Shown: positions 1 to 8,168 of the stretch, piece after piece | Layout of the letters: each line of letters opens with the position of its first letter | How positions within the stretch are numbered: position 1 is the first letter of the stretch | Source: Domibacillus robiginosus | GTDB taxonomy: Bacteria; Bacillota; Bacilli; Bacillales; Domibacillaceae | Reading direction: 5' to 3' | Length of the DNA: 64,000 nt | Assembly (NCBI RefSeq): GCF_000966195.1 | Contig: NZ_LAHL01000001.1 | Location: 1-64,000, forward strand | Made by a program: the position numbers and the translations under genes | Notes under the pieces: generated by a model | Told to the model about the DNA's origin: nothing | Database searches by the model: none | Seen by the model: only the letters and a program-made list of their open reading frames with translations

Positions 1-20
1 AGACTTTGTCTACAAGCTGA

Positions 21-49
21 GAAGGCTGGATAACCAGCCTTCTTTTTTC
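21..49 (+). terminator. intrinsic terminator of a gene left of the window
   Basis: A perfect 9-bp stem (21-29 with 34-42) and a 4-base loop are followed by a T run on the + strand. It therefore ends a rightward transcript entering from outside the window. The minus-strand side has no T run, so it is a poor terminator for the leftward gene that stops at 56. Confidence 0.8.
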
Positions 50-55
50 GGTTCA

Positions 56-382
56 TTATGAAGCCATTTTCCGGCAGGCTTCTGCGCATTTTAAGCAGGC
101 CTCTGCACAACGCTGGCAATGCTCATCGTCGTGCTTTTTACATTCATTTCCGCATGCTTCACAGATGGCTGCACACAGCTGGCAAATCTGTTTGGCAAAC
201 GGGCTATTACTTTGCATAGACTTAGCAGCGAAGGCACATATGTCTGCGCACTCGCGGTCAAGTCTAATACAGTCTGCCATCATTTTCACATTGTCTTCGG
301 ATAAGCAGCTGTCAAAGCAGTAATTACACGCTTCCATGCATTCCAGGCAAGCTTGAATACATTCCTGGTAGTGTTGGTTCAT
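56..382 (-). CDS. four-helix Cys-rich copper-storage-like protein (Csp / DUF326 type)
   Basis: This is a 108-residue protein with 19 cysteines, arranged mostly as CxxC and CxxxC pairs along predicted helices (from C8-C12-C15-C19-C22-C26 through to C103). Family knowledge: this is the pattern of bacterial copper storage proteins of the four-helix-bundle type, where thiols line the core and bind many Cu(I) ions. No signal peptide is visible, so a cytosolic Csp3-like protein is likely. A strong AAGGAGG site precedes the ATG at 382. Neighbours are a CDF efflux remnant and the feo iron-uptake genes, which fits a metal-handling cluster. The copper role is inferred. Confidence 0.85.
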   Translation of the reverse strand: MNQHYQECIQACLECMEACNYCFDSCLSEDNVKMMADCIRLDRECADICAFAAKSMQSNSPFAKQICQLCAAICEACGNECKKHDDEHCQRCAEACLKCAEACRKMAS

Positions 383-549
383 CTTAATTCCTCCTTTTCG
401 TTCATTGTCCTTTTTAATTTATCCTTCTTATTTTCGATTAAACGAAAAAAACAAAACTCCATAAATTCTGCACAATTTTTTAGAAAATTAAGGGCCACAT
501 TTATTATTGATAAGTGACTTCGTTTATTCCTTGCGTTATTTCCGTTTTA

Positions 550-729
550 TCCTTACAAATTTGGTCCACTGACGGTGAAGAGAATGCATTAAACGCACAA
601 CTTTATGTAATGAGAGACCGTCTAAATGATTCAAGTGCTTTTAAAAAAATAATAAGGGACATAACGTCTAACCTAAATATTACTCATTCAACAATTGAGT
701 TGGACTGGGATCGTCCAGAAAACAGGTAG
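550..729 (+). pseudogene. C-terminal remnant of a CDF (CzcD-type) cation efflux protein
   Basis: The translated stretch beginning IWSTDGEENAL and ending THSTIELDWDRPEN matches the layout of the cytoplasmic C-terminal domain of cation diffusion facilitators: an HxWS/T-type strand, a helix, then IEHxTIQxE. The same region of the intact CDF gene at 33746-34702 can be aligned by eye. No transmembrane part is present upstream, and there is no ribosome site before the nominal ATG at 514. I read it as the surviving tail of a deleted transporter gene. Confidence 0.6.
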
Positions 730-760
730 GCTCCATATTTTTCTATAATAAAAATTAAAG

Positions 761-800
761 AAAAAGCCAGAAAGAAATAGAATTTCTTTCTGGCTTTTTT
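761..800. terminator. bidirectional terminator between the CDF remnant and feoB
   Basis: A 17-bp near-perfect inverted repeat (AAAAGCCAGAAAGAAAT and its complement) is flanked by A and T runs on both sides. It can end the leftward feo transcript, which stops at 823, and any rightward transcript through the CDF remnant. Confidence 0.85.
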
Positions 801-822
801 GATTAAGTTGTTGCCCATGTAA

Positions 823-2208
823 TTACACCCAACCAAATCCACGAATGACCTGTGCAACTGCAAATGTGACCCCAATGGCAATCACTGTTGGAATTGCAAA
901 TGCAACGAATGTCCACTTCCAGCTTTTCGTTTCTTTAAAGATATTGACCAATGTTGTTCCGCACGGGAAGTGGAGAAGGGAGAACAGCATCATATTTAAT
1001 GCTGTCAGCCAGGTCCATCCGTTATCTAAAAAGATCTGCTTTAACGCGGCCATGTCCTCTACTTCTGTTAAGGCACCTGTTGAAAGGTAGCCCATCAAGA
1101 GAATAGGCAGGACAATTTCGTTAGCAGGCATCCCGATTATGAAAGCCATTAAGATAAATCCATCCATCCCTAGCAACTGTCCAAATGGGTCAAGAAATTG
1201 GACAAAGTGAAGCAGTATACTGGTATCGCCGATATAGATATTGGCAAGCACCCATGTTAAAACCCCAGCAGGTGCTGCTACTTTTACAGCCCTTCTTAGT
1301 ACATAAATCGTTTTGTCCAAGGAAGCGCGAAGGATAGTATTAAGCATTTTAGGCTTCCGGTAAGGCGGCAGCTCTAATGTATAGTGGGATGGAGTGCCTT
1401 TAAGCGCGGTTTTAGACAGCATCCATGATACGAGCAGTGTAATGATCACACCGAACAATACCATTCCCATGACAACAAAAGCAGTCACGAGTGTATGCAT
1501 CCCGCCGGTAAACCCAACTGCCATAAATAGAGAAGCAAGTAAAATAAGAGTCGGCCATCGTCCGTTACATGGAACAAAGTTATTCGTTAAAATGGCCAGC
1601 ATACGTTCCCGTGGAGATTCAATAATACGTGTTGACATAATAGCAGCCGCATTACAGCCAAATCCCATGGCCATCGTTAACGATTGTTTTCCATGGGCAC
1701 CAGACTTTTTAAACAGACGATCTAAATTAAAAGCCACTCGCGGTAAGTATCCATAATTCTCTAAGAGGGCGAATACGGGGAAAAAGATGGCCATTGGCGG
1801 CAACATAACACTGACAACCCAGGAGGTGCCACGGTATAAGCCTAATACTAAAAGACCATGCAGCCATTCAGGTGCATTCATGGCTGTAAATGCAAGGGTA
1901 ATGTAGCCTTCCACCCAGCCAAAAAAGTTGGCCAGCATGGATGAAGGGACATTGGCACCGGCTATTGTCAGGTAAAAGACCACTCCTAGTAAGCCAAGCA
2001 TAATCGGAAAGCCCCAAACTTTTGAAGTGAAAATCCGATCCAATTTTTCCGATTTATACAGCTGGTTTTTATCCTGGATGACAACCGATTTGCTGCAGAG
2101 TTCTCGCGATTTTTGAAACAAGTTGCTGACAATACTTTCGCGTATATGATCTAGTTCTTCAGCAGGAGTGACCGCCGCCAGAGCGTCCAAGCGCTGTTGT
2201 TGATCCAT
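823..2208 (-). CDS. feoB: FeoB membrane permease half (Gate/nucleoside-recognition domains)
   Basis: This is the membrane part of the ferrous iron transporter FeoB, encoded separately from its GTPase domain. Multiple hydrophobic segments carry two Gate-type motifs, visible as GFGCNAAAIMSTR plus NNFVPCNGRWP and, later, GMPANEIVLPI and HFPCGTT, all typical of FeoB. The open frame begins at 2229, but the ATG at 2208 has a better-spaced AAGGGGG site. It overlaps the end of the GTPase gene by about 50 bases, which suggests translational coupling. Split FeoB proteins are known in some Firmicutes, so the break is probably natural rather than a recent frameshift. It likely works with the FeoB GTPase and FeoA to import Fe(II). 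Confidence 0.88.
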   Translation of the reverse strand: MDQQQRLDALAAVTPAEELDHIRESIVSNLFQKSRELCSKSVVIQDKNQLYKSEKLDRIFTSKVWGFPIMLGLLGVVFYLTIAGANVPSSMLANFFGWVEGYITLAFTAMNAPEWLHGLLVLGLYRGTSWVVSVMLPPMAIFFPVFALLENYGYLPRVAFNLDRLFKKSGAHGKQSLTMAMGFGCNAAAIMSTRIIESPRERMLAILTNNFVPCNGRWPTLILLASLFMAVGFTGGMHTLVTAFVVMGMVLFGVIITLLVSWMLSKTALKGTPSHYTLELPPYRKPKMLNTILRASLDKTIYVLRRAVKVAAPAGVLTWVLANIYIGDTSILLHFVQFLDPFGQLLGMDGFILMAFIIGMPANEIVLPILLMGYLSTGALTEVEDMAALKQIFLDNGWTWLTALNMMLFSLLHFPCGTTLVNIFKETKSWKWTFVAFAIPTVIAIGVTFAVAQVIRGFGWV

Positions 2209-2905
2209 GTACTCCGCCCCCTTCTCCATTGGATGCCAGCTTATTTTTTAGTGCAGCAATCAATTTTGAATCCCCATCTAAAAATCGTATTGCGAGCCAG
2301 CGGGCAGGGTAATCAGGGCCTAAAATCTCGCTTAATTCCTTTTCAAGCTTTATGATTTTCGCTTCTATTTCTTCTCTATACTTCATTTTGTAGGGCTTTG
2401 TTTTTATTGTCCCTGAACACATTTTTAGCAACGTATCAGATAAGACATCAAGACCTTCCCGATTTCTTGCTGAAATTGGGATAACCGGTACACCAAGGTT
2501 TTTTGATAACTGTTTTGCGTTGATTTTTAAGCCTTTCTTTTTCGCTTCATCCATCAAATTCAAGCAAATCAATACCTGATCCGTCATTTCTAACACCTGC
2601 AATGCCAGATTGAGGCTTCTTTCCAAAGAAGTGGCATCTAGAACTAGCAAGGTAACATCAGGCTTTTCAAATACAATATAATCCCTTGCGACTTCTTCAT
2701 CTTCTGAATTTGAGAACAAAGAATACGTACCGGGAAGATCGACAATTTTAAGCGGAATATTCTTATAGCGATAATAGCCGGAAGCAAGGGTTACCGTTTT
2801 TCCAGCCCAGTTTCCGGTATGCTGCTTCAAGCCAGTCAGTGCATTGAATAACGTACTTTTCCCTGTATTCGGATTCCCAGCCAGTGCAATTGTATACTCC
2901 TTCAT
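2159..2905 (-). CDS. feoB: FeoB N-terminal GTPase domain protein
   Basis: This 248-residue G-protein domain is the regulatory half of ferrous iron transporter FeoB. Visible motifs are G1 GNPNTGKST (10-18), G3 DLPGT (56-60) and G4 NLMD (116-119). A helical region follows that resembles the GDI/stalk domain of FeoB. The final thirty or so residues overlap the permease gene in another frame and look like low-complexity read-on. The start overlaps the feoA stop by 4 bases (ATGA). GTP hydrolysis here is expected to gate iron passage through the separately encoded permease. Confidence 0.9.
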   Translation of the reverse strand: MKEYTIALAGNPNTGKSTLFNALTGLKQHTGNWAGKTVTLASGYYRYKNIPLKIVDLPGTYSLFSNSEDEEVARDYIVFEKPDVTLLVLDATSLERSLNLALQVLEMTDQVLICLNLMDEAKKKGLKINAKQLSKNLGVPVIPISARNREGLDVLSDTLLKMCSGTIKTKPYKMKYREEIEAKIIKLEKELSEILGPDYPARWLAIRFLDGDSKLIAALKNKLASNGEGGGVHGSTTALGRSGGGHSC

Positions 2906-3153
2906 CGTTGGATCACCTCGCCGAATAGTAATTGACTCTCTTCTTTTCGTAAAGCAATGACTGTTCCGGCTACTCTGTAGGATACGGGGTCACCTAATGG
3001 GCTTGCTTTTAACACTTCAACCACAGAACCAGGAACAAAACCGAGATCGAGCAGACGCCTTTTTAAATCTCCTTTAATCTTCACTTTTTGTATTAAGAAC
3101 TTTTGACCTGACTGTGCTAGATATAAAGTGGTCATATCACTTTGATCTTTCAT
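2902..3153 (-). CDS. feoA: FeoA-type SH3-domain protein
   Basis: This 83-residue protein has the FeoA fold signature: an [16 protein letters not shown]-type segment, then a strand around [15 protein letters not shown] near the end. FeoA is a small cytoplasmic protein that assists FeoB. It is first in the operon feoA-feoB(GTPase)-feoB(permease), reads leftward and overlaps the next gene by 4 bases. A GGGGGGTCCTG-type purine-rich site precedes the ATG. A consensus promoter and a candidate metalloregulator site lie upstream. Confidence 0.88.
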   Translation of the reverse strand: MKDQSDMTTLYLAQSGQKFLIQKVKIKGDLKRRLLDLGFVPGSVVEVLKASPLGDPVSYRVAGTVIALRKEESQLLFGEVIQR

Positions 3154-3193
3154 TCAGGACCCCCCCATTCTTTTTTGTACAAGTGATACTTTT

Positions 3194-3207
3194 TTTCCTT
3201 AGTGCAA
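3194..3207 (-). promoter_or_regulatory. candidate DtxR/MntR-type operator at the feo start site
   Basis: The minus strand reads TTGCACTAAGGAAA just downstream of the -10 box, about where transcription would start. It resembles the Bacillus MntR box (TTTGCCTTAAGGAAAC), sharing TTGC and TAAGGAAA. A repressor bound here would block feo transcription when metal is plentiful. Which regulator binds is inferred. Confidence 0.35.
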
Positions 3208-3217
3208 CTTTTGTTTT

Positions 3218-3246
3218 ATGATATTCCTGTATGGTGATGTTGTCAA
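3218..3246 (-). promoter_or_regulatory. sigma-A-type promoter of the feo operon
   Basis: On the minus strand TTGACA (3241-3246) and TATCAT (3218-3223) are separated by exactly 17 bases, about 65 bases upstream of the feoA start. Both boxes are close to consensus. Confidence 0.75.
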
Positions 3247-3722
3247 CACTATTTATACGGTACAAGCGTTATAAGAAATCTGGGCATAAATGAATTATAT
3301 TACTTAAAGGATACAGGCGTATTAGCTAAACTTTAATCTTTGACTTTTATTCATTGCTCTTTCTCCAAAAGAGTGGGATTAGCTCCATTTTCATTTGGAA
3401 GTTTTAACTCATTTATTTTTTAAATATACTACTTTTGCTTACTAGGGATTTTGCTTTTTTTATCGCCTTTCATTAAATACATTAGGATATTTGGAAATAA
3501 AAGGAGTCGAGGATACAGAATTACTTTCATCAGCTAATATGTTATTAATCAAATCTTAACTATTATAAAATCATTCTTAACATAAAAAAGTATCTTTGTA
3601 GGATAGTAAATTCTTTGGAAGAATTGTATACAAAAGAGGCTAATTGTGATTCTAAATATTTTTATACCATTAGAAAAGAACTGCTTTTGCAGTAGGGTAG
3701 TTACATAGAATTACCTTGTACT

Positions 3723-3786
3723 TTTACATCACTTTAATATATATTTACTCATTTTTAATAGCAGGTTAACAGTTCTCTATTATAGT
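3723..3786 (+). promoter_or_regulatory. PhoP operator (five direct repeats) and -10 of the alkaline phosphatase promoter
   Basis: Five TT-A-rich hexamers start at 3723 (TTTACA), 3733 (TTTAAT), 3744 (TTTACT), 3754 (TTTAAT) and 3765 (GTTAAC), a spacing of 10-11 bases. This is the arrangement of TT(A/T/C)A(C/T)A Pho boxes bound by phosphorylated PhoP in Bacillus. A TATTAT/TATAGT -10 follows at 3779-3786 with no good -35, as expected for an activated promoter. The downstream gene is an alkaline phosphatase. Confidence 0.75.
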
Positions 3787-3830
3787 AAACCTTGTTGTTC
3801 TACTAAGTTGAAATTATGGAGGTTATTTAT

Positions 3831-5231
3831 ATGTTAAAAAATAAACTAACGAAAAAGCTTCTCCCAATTTGTGTTTTGTCTTCACTTGCATTAGGCAGTC
3901 TGGCTGGATCAATCCCTGCCATGGATGTGCAAGCTTCGGAAAAAAACCGTGAGAAACAAAGCGAAAATACAAAAATTAAAAATGTTATTTTCCTAATCGG
4001 AGATGGGATGGGTTCCTCTTATACCTCAGCTTACCGTTATTTAAAAGATGATCCTTCAACAGCGGCTGTTGAAAGAACAGAACTTGATAAATATCTCGTT
4101 GGACAACAAATGACTTATCCAGAAGATCCTGAACAAAATGTAACTGATTCAGCTTCTGCTGCAACGGCAATGTCTGCTGGTGTTAAAACATACAATGCGG
4201 CAATCGGAGTAGATAACGATAAATCTGAAGTGAAAACAGTATTAGAAGCAGCAAAAGAAAAAGGTAAAGCAACAGGCCTCGTCGCTACTTCAGAAATTAC
4301 ACATGCGACACCAGCATCGTTTGGTGCCCATGATGAAAACCGTAAAAACATGAATGCGATTGCGGATGACTATTATGATGAATTAATCAACGGTAAACAT
4401 AAAATTGATGTCCTTTTAGGTGGCGGATCCTCAAACTTTGTACGTGCCGACCGAAACTTGACGGAAGAGTTCGAAAAATCCGGTTTTAGTTATGTAACAA
4501 ACAAAGAGGAGCTTGCAAAAGATAAAAACGAACAGGTTCTTGGATTGTTTGCTCCCGGCGGTTTGCCAAAAATGATTGACCGTACAGAAGACATTCCATC
4601 CCTTCAAAACATGACAACTTCAGCTATCGATCGCTTAAACAAGGACAAAGACGGCTTCTTCCTAATGGTTGAAGGAAGCCAGGTAGACTGGGCTGGGCAT
4701 GATAATGATGTAGTTGGAGCTATGAGCGAAATGCAAGACTTTGAAAAAGCGGCTAAAGCAGCTATTGATTTTGCGAAAAAAGATAAGCAGACATTGGTTG
4801 TAATTACAGCAGACCATTCAACAGGCGGAGTCTCTATTGCTGCTAACGGAAACTATAACTGGTTCTCTGAACCAATCAAAGCGGCTAAGCGTACGCCAGA
4901 CTTTATGGCAGCTGAAATTGCAAAGGGTGCCGACGTTGAAAAAACATTAAAAACGTACATTGATCAAAACGTATTGGCCTTAACAGCAGAAGAAATTCAA
5001 TCTGTTAAAGATGCCGCAGCAACTAAAAAAGTCACTGATATCGATAATGCCATTGAAGTAATCTTTAACGAGCGTTCTCACACAGGCTGGACAACGGGCG
5101 GGCACACAGGTGAAGATGTAAATGTATATGCGTACGGACCTTACAAAGAACGATTTGCAGGACAAATTGATAATACAGACAATGCTAAAATTATCTTTGA
5201 TCTTCTAGAGAGTGCTAAAAATAAAAAGTAA
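3831..5231 (+). CDS. phoA: secreted alkaline phosphatase (PhoA/PhoB family)
   Basis: This exported phosphomonoesterase of 466 residues releases phosphate from organic esters outside the membrane. A signal peptide with KNKLTKK, a hydrophobic core and VQA-S cleavage near residue 35 is visible. Metal and catalytic motifs are IGDGMG (about 56-61), VTDSASAAT with the active-site serine at 107, HATPASFGAH, EGSQVDWAGHDND, TADHSTGG and HTGWTTGGHTG. Length is normal for the family. I chose the ATG at 3831 because GGAGGT lies 8 bases upstream; the ATG at 3816 lacks a site. PhoP boxes upstream indicate induction by phosphate starvation. A terminator follows at 5256. Confidence 0.93.
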   Translation: MLKNKLTKKLLPICVLSSLALGSLAGSIPAMDVQASEKNREKQSENTKIKNVIFLIGDGMGSSYTSAYRYLKDDPSTAAVERTELDKYLVGQQMTYPEDPEQNVTDSASAATAMSAGVKTYNAAIGVDNDKSEVKTVLEAAKEKGKATGLVATSEITHATPASFGAHDENRKNMNAIADDYYDELINGKHKIDVLLGGGSSNFVRADRNLTEEFEKSGFSYVTNKEELAKDKNEQVLGLFAPGGLPKMIDRTEDIPSLQNMTTSAIDRLNKDKDGFFLMVEGSQVDWAGHDNDVVGAMSEMQDFEKAAKAAIDFAKKDKQTLVVITADHSTGGVSIAANGNYNWFSEPIKAAKRTPDFMAAEIAKGADVEKTLKTYIDQNVLALTAEEIQSVKDAAATKKVTDIDNAIEVIFNERSHTGWTTGGHTGEDVNVYAYGPYKERFAGQIDNTDNAKIIFDLLESAKNKK

Positions 5232-5255
5232 AAAGTAGCGTATATTAATCAAAGT

Positions 5256-5290
5256 CCCGTTGCTCCTTAAAAGCAGCGGGTACTTTTATT
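5256..5290 (+). terminator. terminator after the alkaline phosphatase gene
   Basis: A 9-bp stem with one G-U pair (5256-5264 with 5272-5280) and a 7-base loop is followed by TACTTTTATT. It separates the phosphatase from the lipoprotein gene at 5315. Confidence 0.7.
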
Positions 5291-5314
5291 ATGCTGAATA
5301 ATAGGGGGATTTCT

Positions 5315-5977
5315 TTGAAAAGATTATTTTCTATCCTGACTTTGTTGTTCGTACTTGCGGGCTGTTCAGAAGCAAACAATGAGGAAAAACAAGTTTCTGA
5401 AAAGCAAACAGAAACAGTTGATGAAACGGAAAGCTCAAATCAAAACACAAAGAAAGACGTATATGTTCCCAATCCGCAAATAACAGATGACATTAACCTT
5501 GTGAAGATCGGGGACACCGTGATCGATGATAAAGGGGAACTTACTCTCAAAGCTTATAAAAACATAAATAAAGTGGTTAATATTGGCGCAGTTGAAATGA
5601 CTATAAAAGACCTAAAAGTGATGCACTTTGTTCCCGATTACAGCATGATTGATTTTTTTCACGCCTACACTCATCAAGAAGAGTTTGACTTTGTTAAAGT
5701 AGGAGTAGAAGTGAAAAATACATCCAACGAGGATGTAAAGTTCGCGCCAGTGGCCTTGATTAAAACAAGCAATGGTGAACAGAAAACATGGGAAGATGAT
5801 ATTTATCTGGAAGAGTTAACGGGAGAATTACAAAGAGAGAGTATTAAAAAGGGCAATATGGGCTTTATTGTAGAAAAAGCCCATGAAGTTAAAGCAATTG
5901 AAATTCTAACAAGTGATGTTGTCAACAGCACCGATGAAAGCATTGAAAAAGCCAAGAACATAAAAATCGATCTCTAA
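5315..5977 (+). CDS. lipoprotein with an Ig-like DUF4352-type domain
   Basis: This protein of about 220 residues has a lipoprotein signal (KRLFSILTLLFVLAGC; the lipobox cysteine is near residue 17), an acidic, serine-rich linker, and a beta-rich domain. The domain carries a VGVEVKNTSNEDVKF-like segment typical of DUF4352/Ig-like surface lipoproteins. I prefer the TTG at 5315, which follows AGGGGGA with normal spacing, over the upstream ATG at 5291. It is expected to be anchored on the outer face of the membrane. Function is unknown. It may be partly co-expressed with the phosphatase by read-through. Confidence 0.7.
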   Translation: MKRLFSILTLLFVLAGCSEANNEEKQVSEKQTETVDETESSNQNTKKDVYVPNPQITDDINLVKIGDTVIDDKGELTLKAYKNINKVVNIGAVEMTIKDLKVMHFVPDYSMIDFFHAYTHQEEFDFVKVGVEVKNTSNEDVKFAPVALIKTSNGEQKTWEDDIYLEELTGELQRESIKKGNMGFIVEKAHEVKAIEILTSDVVNSTDESIEKAKNIKIDL

Positions 5978-6005
5978 TGAAGAACTTGTCACTTTTAAAG
6001 AGTAA

Positions 6006-6040
6006 GCATCTGCTGAAAAAGCAGGTGCTTTTTATTTTTT
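6006..6040 (+). terminator. terminator after the lipoprotein gene
   Basis: An 8-bp stem (GCATCTGC with GCAGGTGC, 6006-6013 and 6021-6028) is followed by a long T-rich tract. Confidence 0.8.
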
Positions 6041-6448
6041 TCATCTAAGTTAAGGCTATATCCTTTTGGAAGCTACTTTTTCCTTATTTCATTCTACCTT
6101 CGTCTATACTTTTCCAGACTTGGTTCATTGATTTTCCAGTTGCCTTTTCACATATAAGAATTAATCTTAAACGTTTGTGTTTGGTTTCACTTAGGCTTTA
6201 AAGTATGTTTTTCACTTAAAGGTTTTAAAATAATAGGATCTGTTAAAGAATACTGTTGATTTTCTTATTAGACCAATGAAGCAGATTAGTTAAAGAGGAA
6301 AAAAGTGAATTGATATCGAAATCTACGTGTTAGGCTGTTAAATAAATAGGCTTATGTCTATGCTCAATGTTTCGTTAGATCTTATTGAAGTAGCGAGTGC
6401 TTTTCTTCGATAAGAGAAGGCGTCTTTTTTATAAGGAGGGATTAAAAA
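6041..6448. other. non-coding stretch, nothing recognised
   Basis: About 400 A+T-rich bases hold no open frame with a ribosome site, no strong hairpin and no recognisable repeat. A well-placed AAGGAGG at 6433-6439 belongs to the decayed gene that follows. Confidence 0.5.
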
Positions 6449-6615
6449 ATGTTTGTTAAAATAATGTCTGTTTTCAATTGTGATTCAGGTGAATTATTCA
6501 ATGAAATAAAAAAACTAAATCTCTTATTTATATAGGAAAGCCGCTTGTTAAGTTTGTACAATTACCAAAACATCCACTCCCAGAAGTATGGGAAGAAGGT
6601 AAGTTCTGGAGTTAG
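6449..6615 (+). pseudogene. broken gene fragment left of the IS3 element
   Basis: An AAGGAGG site precedes an ATG whose frame stops after 28 codons (TAG at 6533-6535). Shifting frame there continues into a protein-like segment, GKPLVKFVQLPKHPLPEVWEE, that ends at 6615, ten bases before the IS3 left end. The combined product looks like the first half of a small SRPBCC-type protein, but that call is weak. No continuation is seen to the right of the element, so the insertion probably came with a deletion. Confidence 0.4.
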
Positions 6616-6668
6616 TATAGTTTCATGGACACAGTTTAATTAAGTCCTTACAATTATTTTGAGAGGAT

Positions 6669-6953
6669 GTGTCCGAATTGGAACGTAAACCTGCAGGCAA
6701 AAAATATAACGATGACTTTAAGAAAACGATTGTGGACTTGTATCATTCCGGTAGCCCCGTTAAGGAATTAAGCAGCGAATATGGCGTATCCGACGTAACG
6801 ATTTATAAATGGGTAAAAGACTTTACCCCAATCAGTTCAGAGAAAGAGGCGCTTACACTAAAAGAGTTAGCCGAGATTCAGAAAGAAAACCTTCGGTTAA
6901 AACAGGAGGTGGAAATCCTAAAAAAGGCTATGGCCATATTCGCGAAAAAGTAA
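6669..6953 (+). CDS. IS3 transposase OrfA (helix-turn-helix and leucine zipper)
   Basis: This 94-residue protein starts at GTG 6669 after GAGAGGAT. Residues about 10-55 form the HTH_Tnp_1-type helix-turn-helix (YNDDFKKTIVDLYHSG to VTIYKWVKDF). The C-terminal part is a heptad-repeat coiled coil for multimerisation. OrfA binds the element ends. The frame carries the slippery heptamer A-AAA-AAG at 6920-6926, allowing -1 frameshifting into orfB to make the OrfAB fusion transposase. Confidence 0.85.
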   Translation: MSELERKPAGKKYNDDFKKTIVDLYHSGSPVKELSSEYGVSDVTIYKWVKDFTPISSEKEALTLKELAEIQKENLRLKQEVEILKKAMAIFAKK

Positions 6954-7828
6954 CGGAAGCAGAACTAAACCATTTTATCGAGGAGCACAAAGATCAATAC
7001 CCTGTTCAGAAAATGTGCGAAGTACTGGCCGTGCCAAGAAGCAGTTACTATGATTCCTTTGAAAAAACAAAGTCAAAGCGTGAACAGGAAAACCAGGAAC
7101 TTACAAAGGAGATCCAACGGATTCACCTGGAAAGCAAGGCGCGTTATGGGGCTCCGAAAATCCACAAAACCTTATTAAACAACGGCTTTTGTCTAAGCCT
7201 GAAGCGTGTTCAGCGCTTAATGAGAAAGGCTGGGGTCCGTTCGATTACCCAGGAGAAATACCGTCCCTTCCCCTCAAAAGAAAAAGTTGTACAGCTGGAT
7301 AATCTCTTAAAACGAGACTTCTCTACCTACACGATCAATGAGAAGTGGGTGGCGGATATTACGTATATTCCTACGGTAAGAGACGGCTGGTGCTATCTGG
7401 CCTCTGTATTGGATCTGCATTCGAAAAAAATCGTTGGCTATTCTTTTTCCCGTTCTATGACTTCGGAATTGGTGATCGAAGCACTTCAAAACGCCTGTTT
7501 TTCTCAAAAGCCCCAAAGGGGCTTAATTCTTCATACCGATCTTGGCTCACAATACACCAGCAGTGAGTTTACTCAGCATGTCCAAAAACATGGAATTAAG
7601 CAGTCTTTCAGCGAGAAAGGCTGTCCTTATGACAATGCCTGCATAGAGTCGTTTCATGCCATATTAAAGAAAGAAGAAGTTTATCACACGCTGTATACAG
7701 ACTACCGGGCAGCGAAGCTGGCCATGTTTCAGTTTATAGAGGGCTGGTACAACAGAAATAGAATTCACAGCAGCATCGGCTATCAAACACCTCAAGCTAT
7801 TGAGGATCAGATTAGAAGAACCGCTTAG
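6809..7828 (+). CDS. IS3 transposase OrfB (DDE catalytic part)
   Basis: The functional part starts near 6923, by -1 frameshift from orfA; the stretch before that is an open shadow of orfA. It contains an HTH_21-like domain (ARYGAPKIHKTL) and an rve integrase core with the catalytic triad visible in WVADITYIPT (D), LHTDLGSQYTS (D) and NACIESFHAILKKEEVY (E). The sequence ends with the usual RIHSSIGYQTP motif. All catalytic residues are intact, so the element could be active. Confidence 0.85.
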   Translation: MGKRLYPNQFRERGAYTKRVSRDSERKPSVKTGGGNPKKGYGHIREKVTEAELNHFIEEHKDQYPVQKMCEVLAVPRSSYYDSFEKTKSKREQENQELTKEIQRIHLESKARYGAPKIHKTLLNNGFCLSLKRVQRLMRKAGVRSITQEKYRPFPSKEKVVQLDNLLKRDFSTYTINEKWVADITYIPTVRDGWCYLASVLDLHSKKIVGYSFSRSMTSELVIEALQNACFSQKPQRGLILHTDLGSQYTSSEFTQHVQKHGIKQSFSEKGCPYDNACIESFHAILKKEEVYHTLYTDYRAAKLAMFQFIEGWYNRNRIHSSIGYQTPQAIEDQIRRTA

Positions 7829-7997
7829 GACTTAACTTTTTTGTGTCCAAATTATTGACTCAAATCCAGGTGCTTGGCTGTAAGAGGTTATTATCCTTTA
7901 TCAAATTGTATTCCTAATTTAACAAAATCAAAATAAGAATATACGAAACAATGGGAGAGGGATTATAAAAATTCTTCTCCTATTTTTATTAATTGAA

Positions 7998-8168
7998 TTA
8001 GATAATCTTCTTCATTCCACAATGGCGGCATTCACGTAAAAAGATAGCATTTTTGATTGAACTTTTGAACTTGGCATTATTGCAGTTATCACAACGCCCG
8101 CTGATTTTATCGGGAAATTCTCGGATATTATATGTGATACTTAAATCGATTTCTTGTTTTGTTTCCAT
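7998..8168 (-). CDS. 56-residue zinc-ribbon microprotein
   Basis: A short frame on the minus strand starts at ATG 8168 with AGGTGAGCAAC directly upstream, a good ribosome site, and ends at TAA 7998. The product has two knuckles, CDNC and CRHC, about 25 residues apart, the spacing of a small zinc ribbon, and an otherwise basic composition. I do not recognise the family. It sits just before the leader of CRISPR array 1 and points away from it. Zinc or nucleic-acid binding is inferred from the cysteines only. Confidence 0.55.
   Translation of the reverse strand: METKQEIDLSITYNIREFPDKISGRCDNCNNAKFKSSIKNAIFLRECRHCGMKKII

Larger units (their letters stand above)
6626..7849 (+). mobile_element. IS3-family insertion sequence, apparently complete
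   Basis: Imperfect terminal inverted repeats start TGGACACA at 6626 and end TGTGTCCA at 7849, with TTAAGTCCT matching further inside. The 1224-bp element carries overlapping orfA and orfB in the usual IS3 arrangement. No convincing short target duplication is visible in the flanks, which fits insertion followed by rearrangement. Confidence 0.85.

Noticed and set aside
119-304. + strand frame opposite the Cys-rich protein gene
   Set aside because: Shadow of the real gene on the other strand; no ribosome site.
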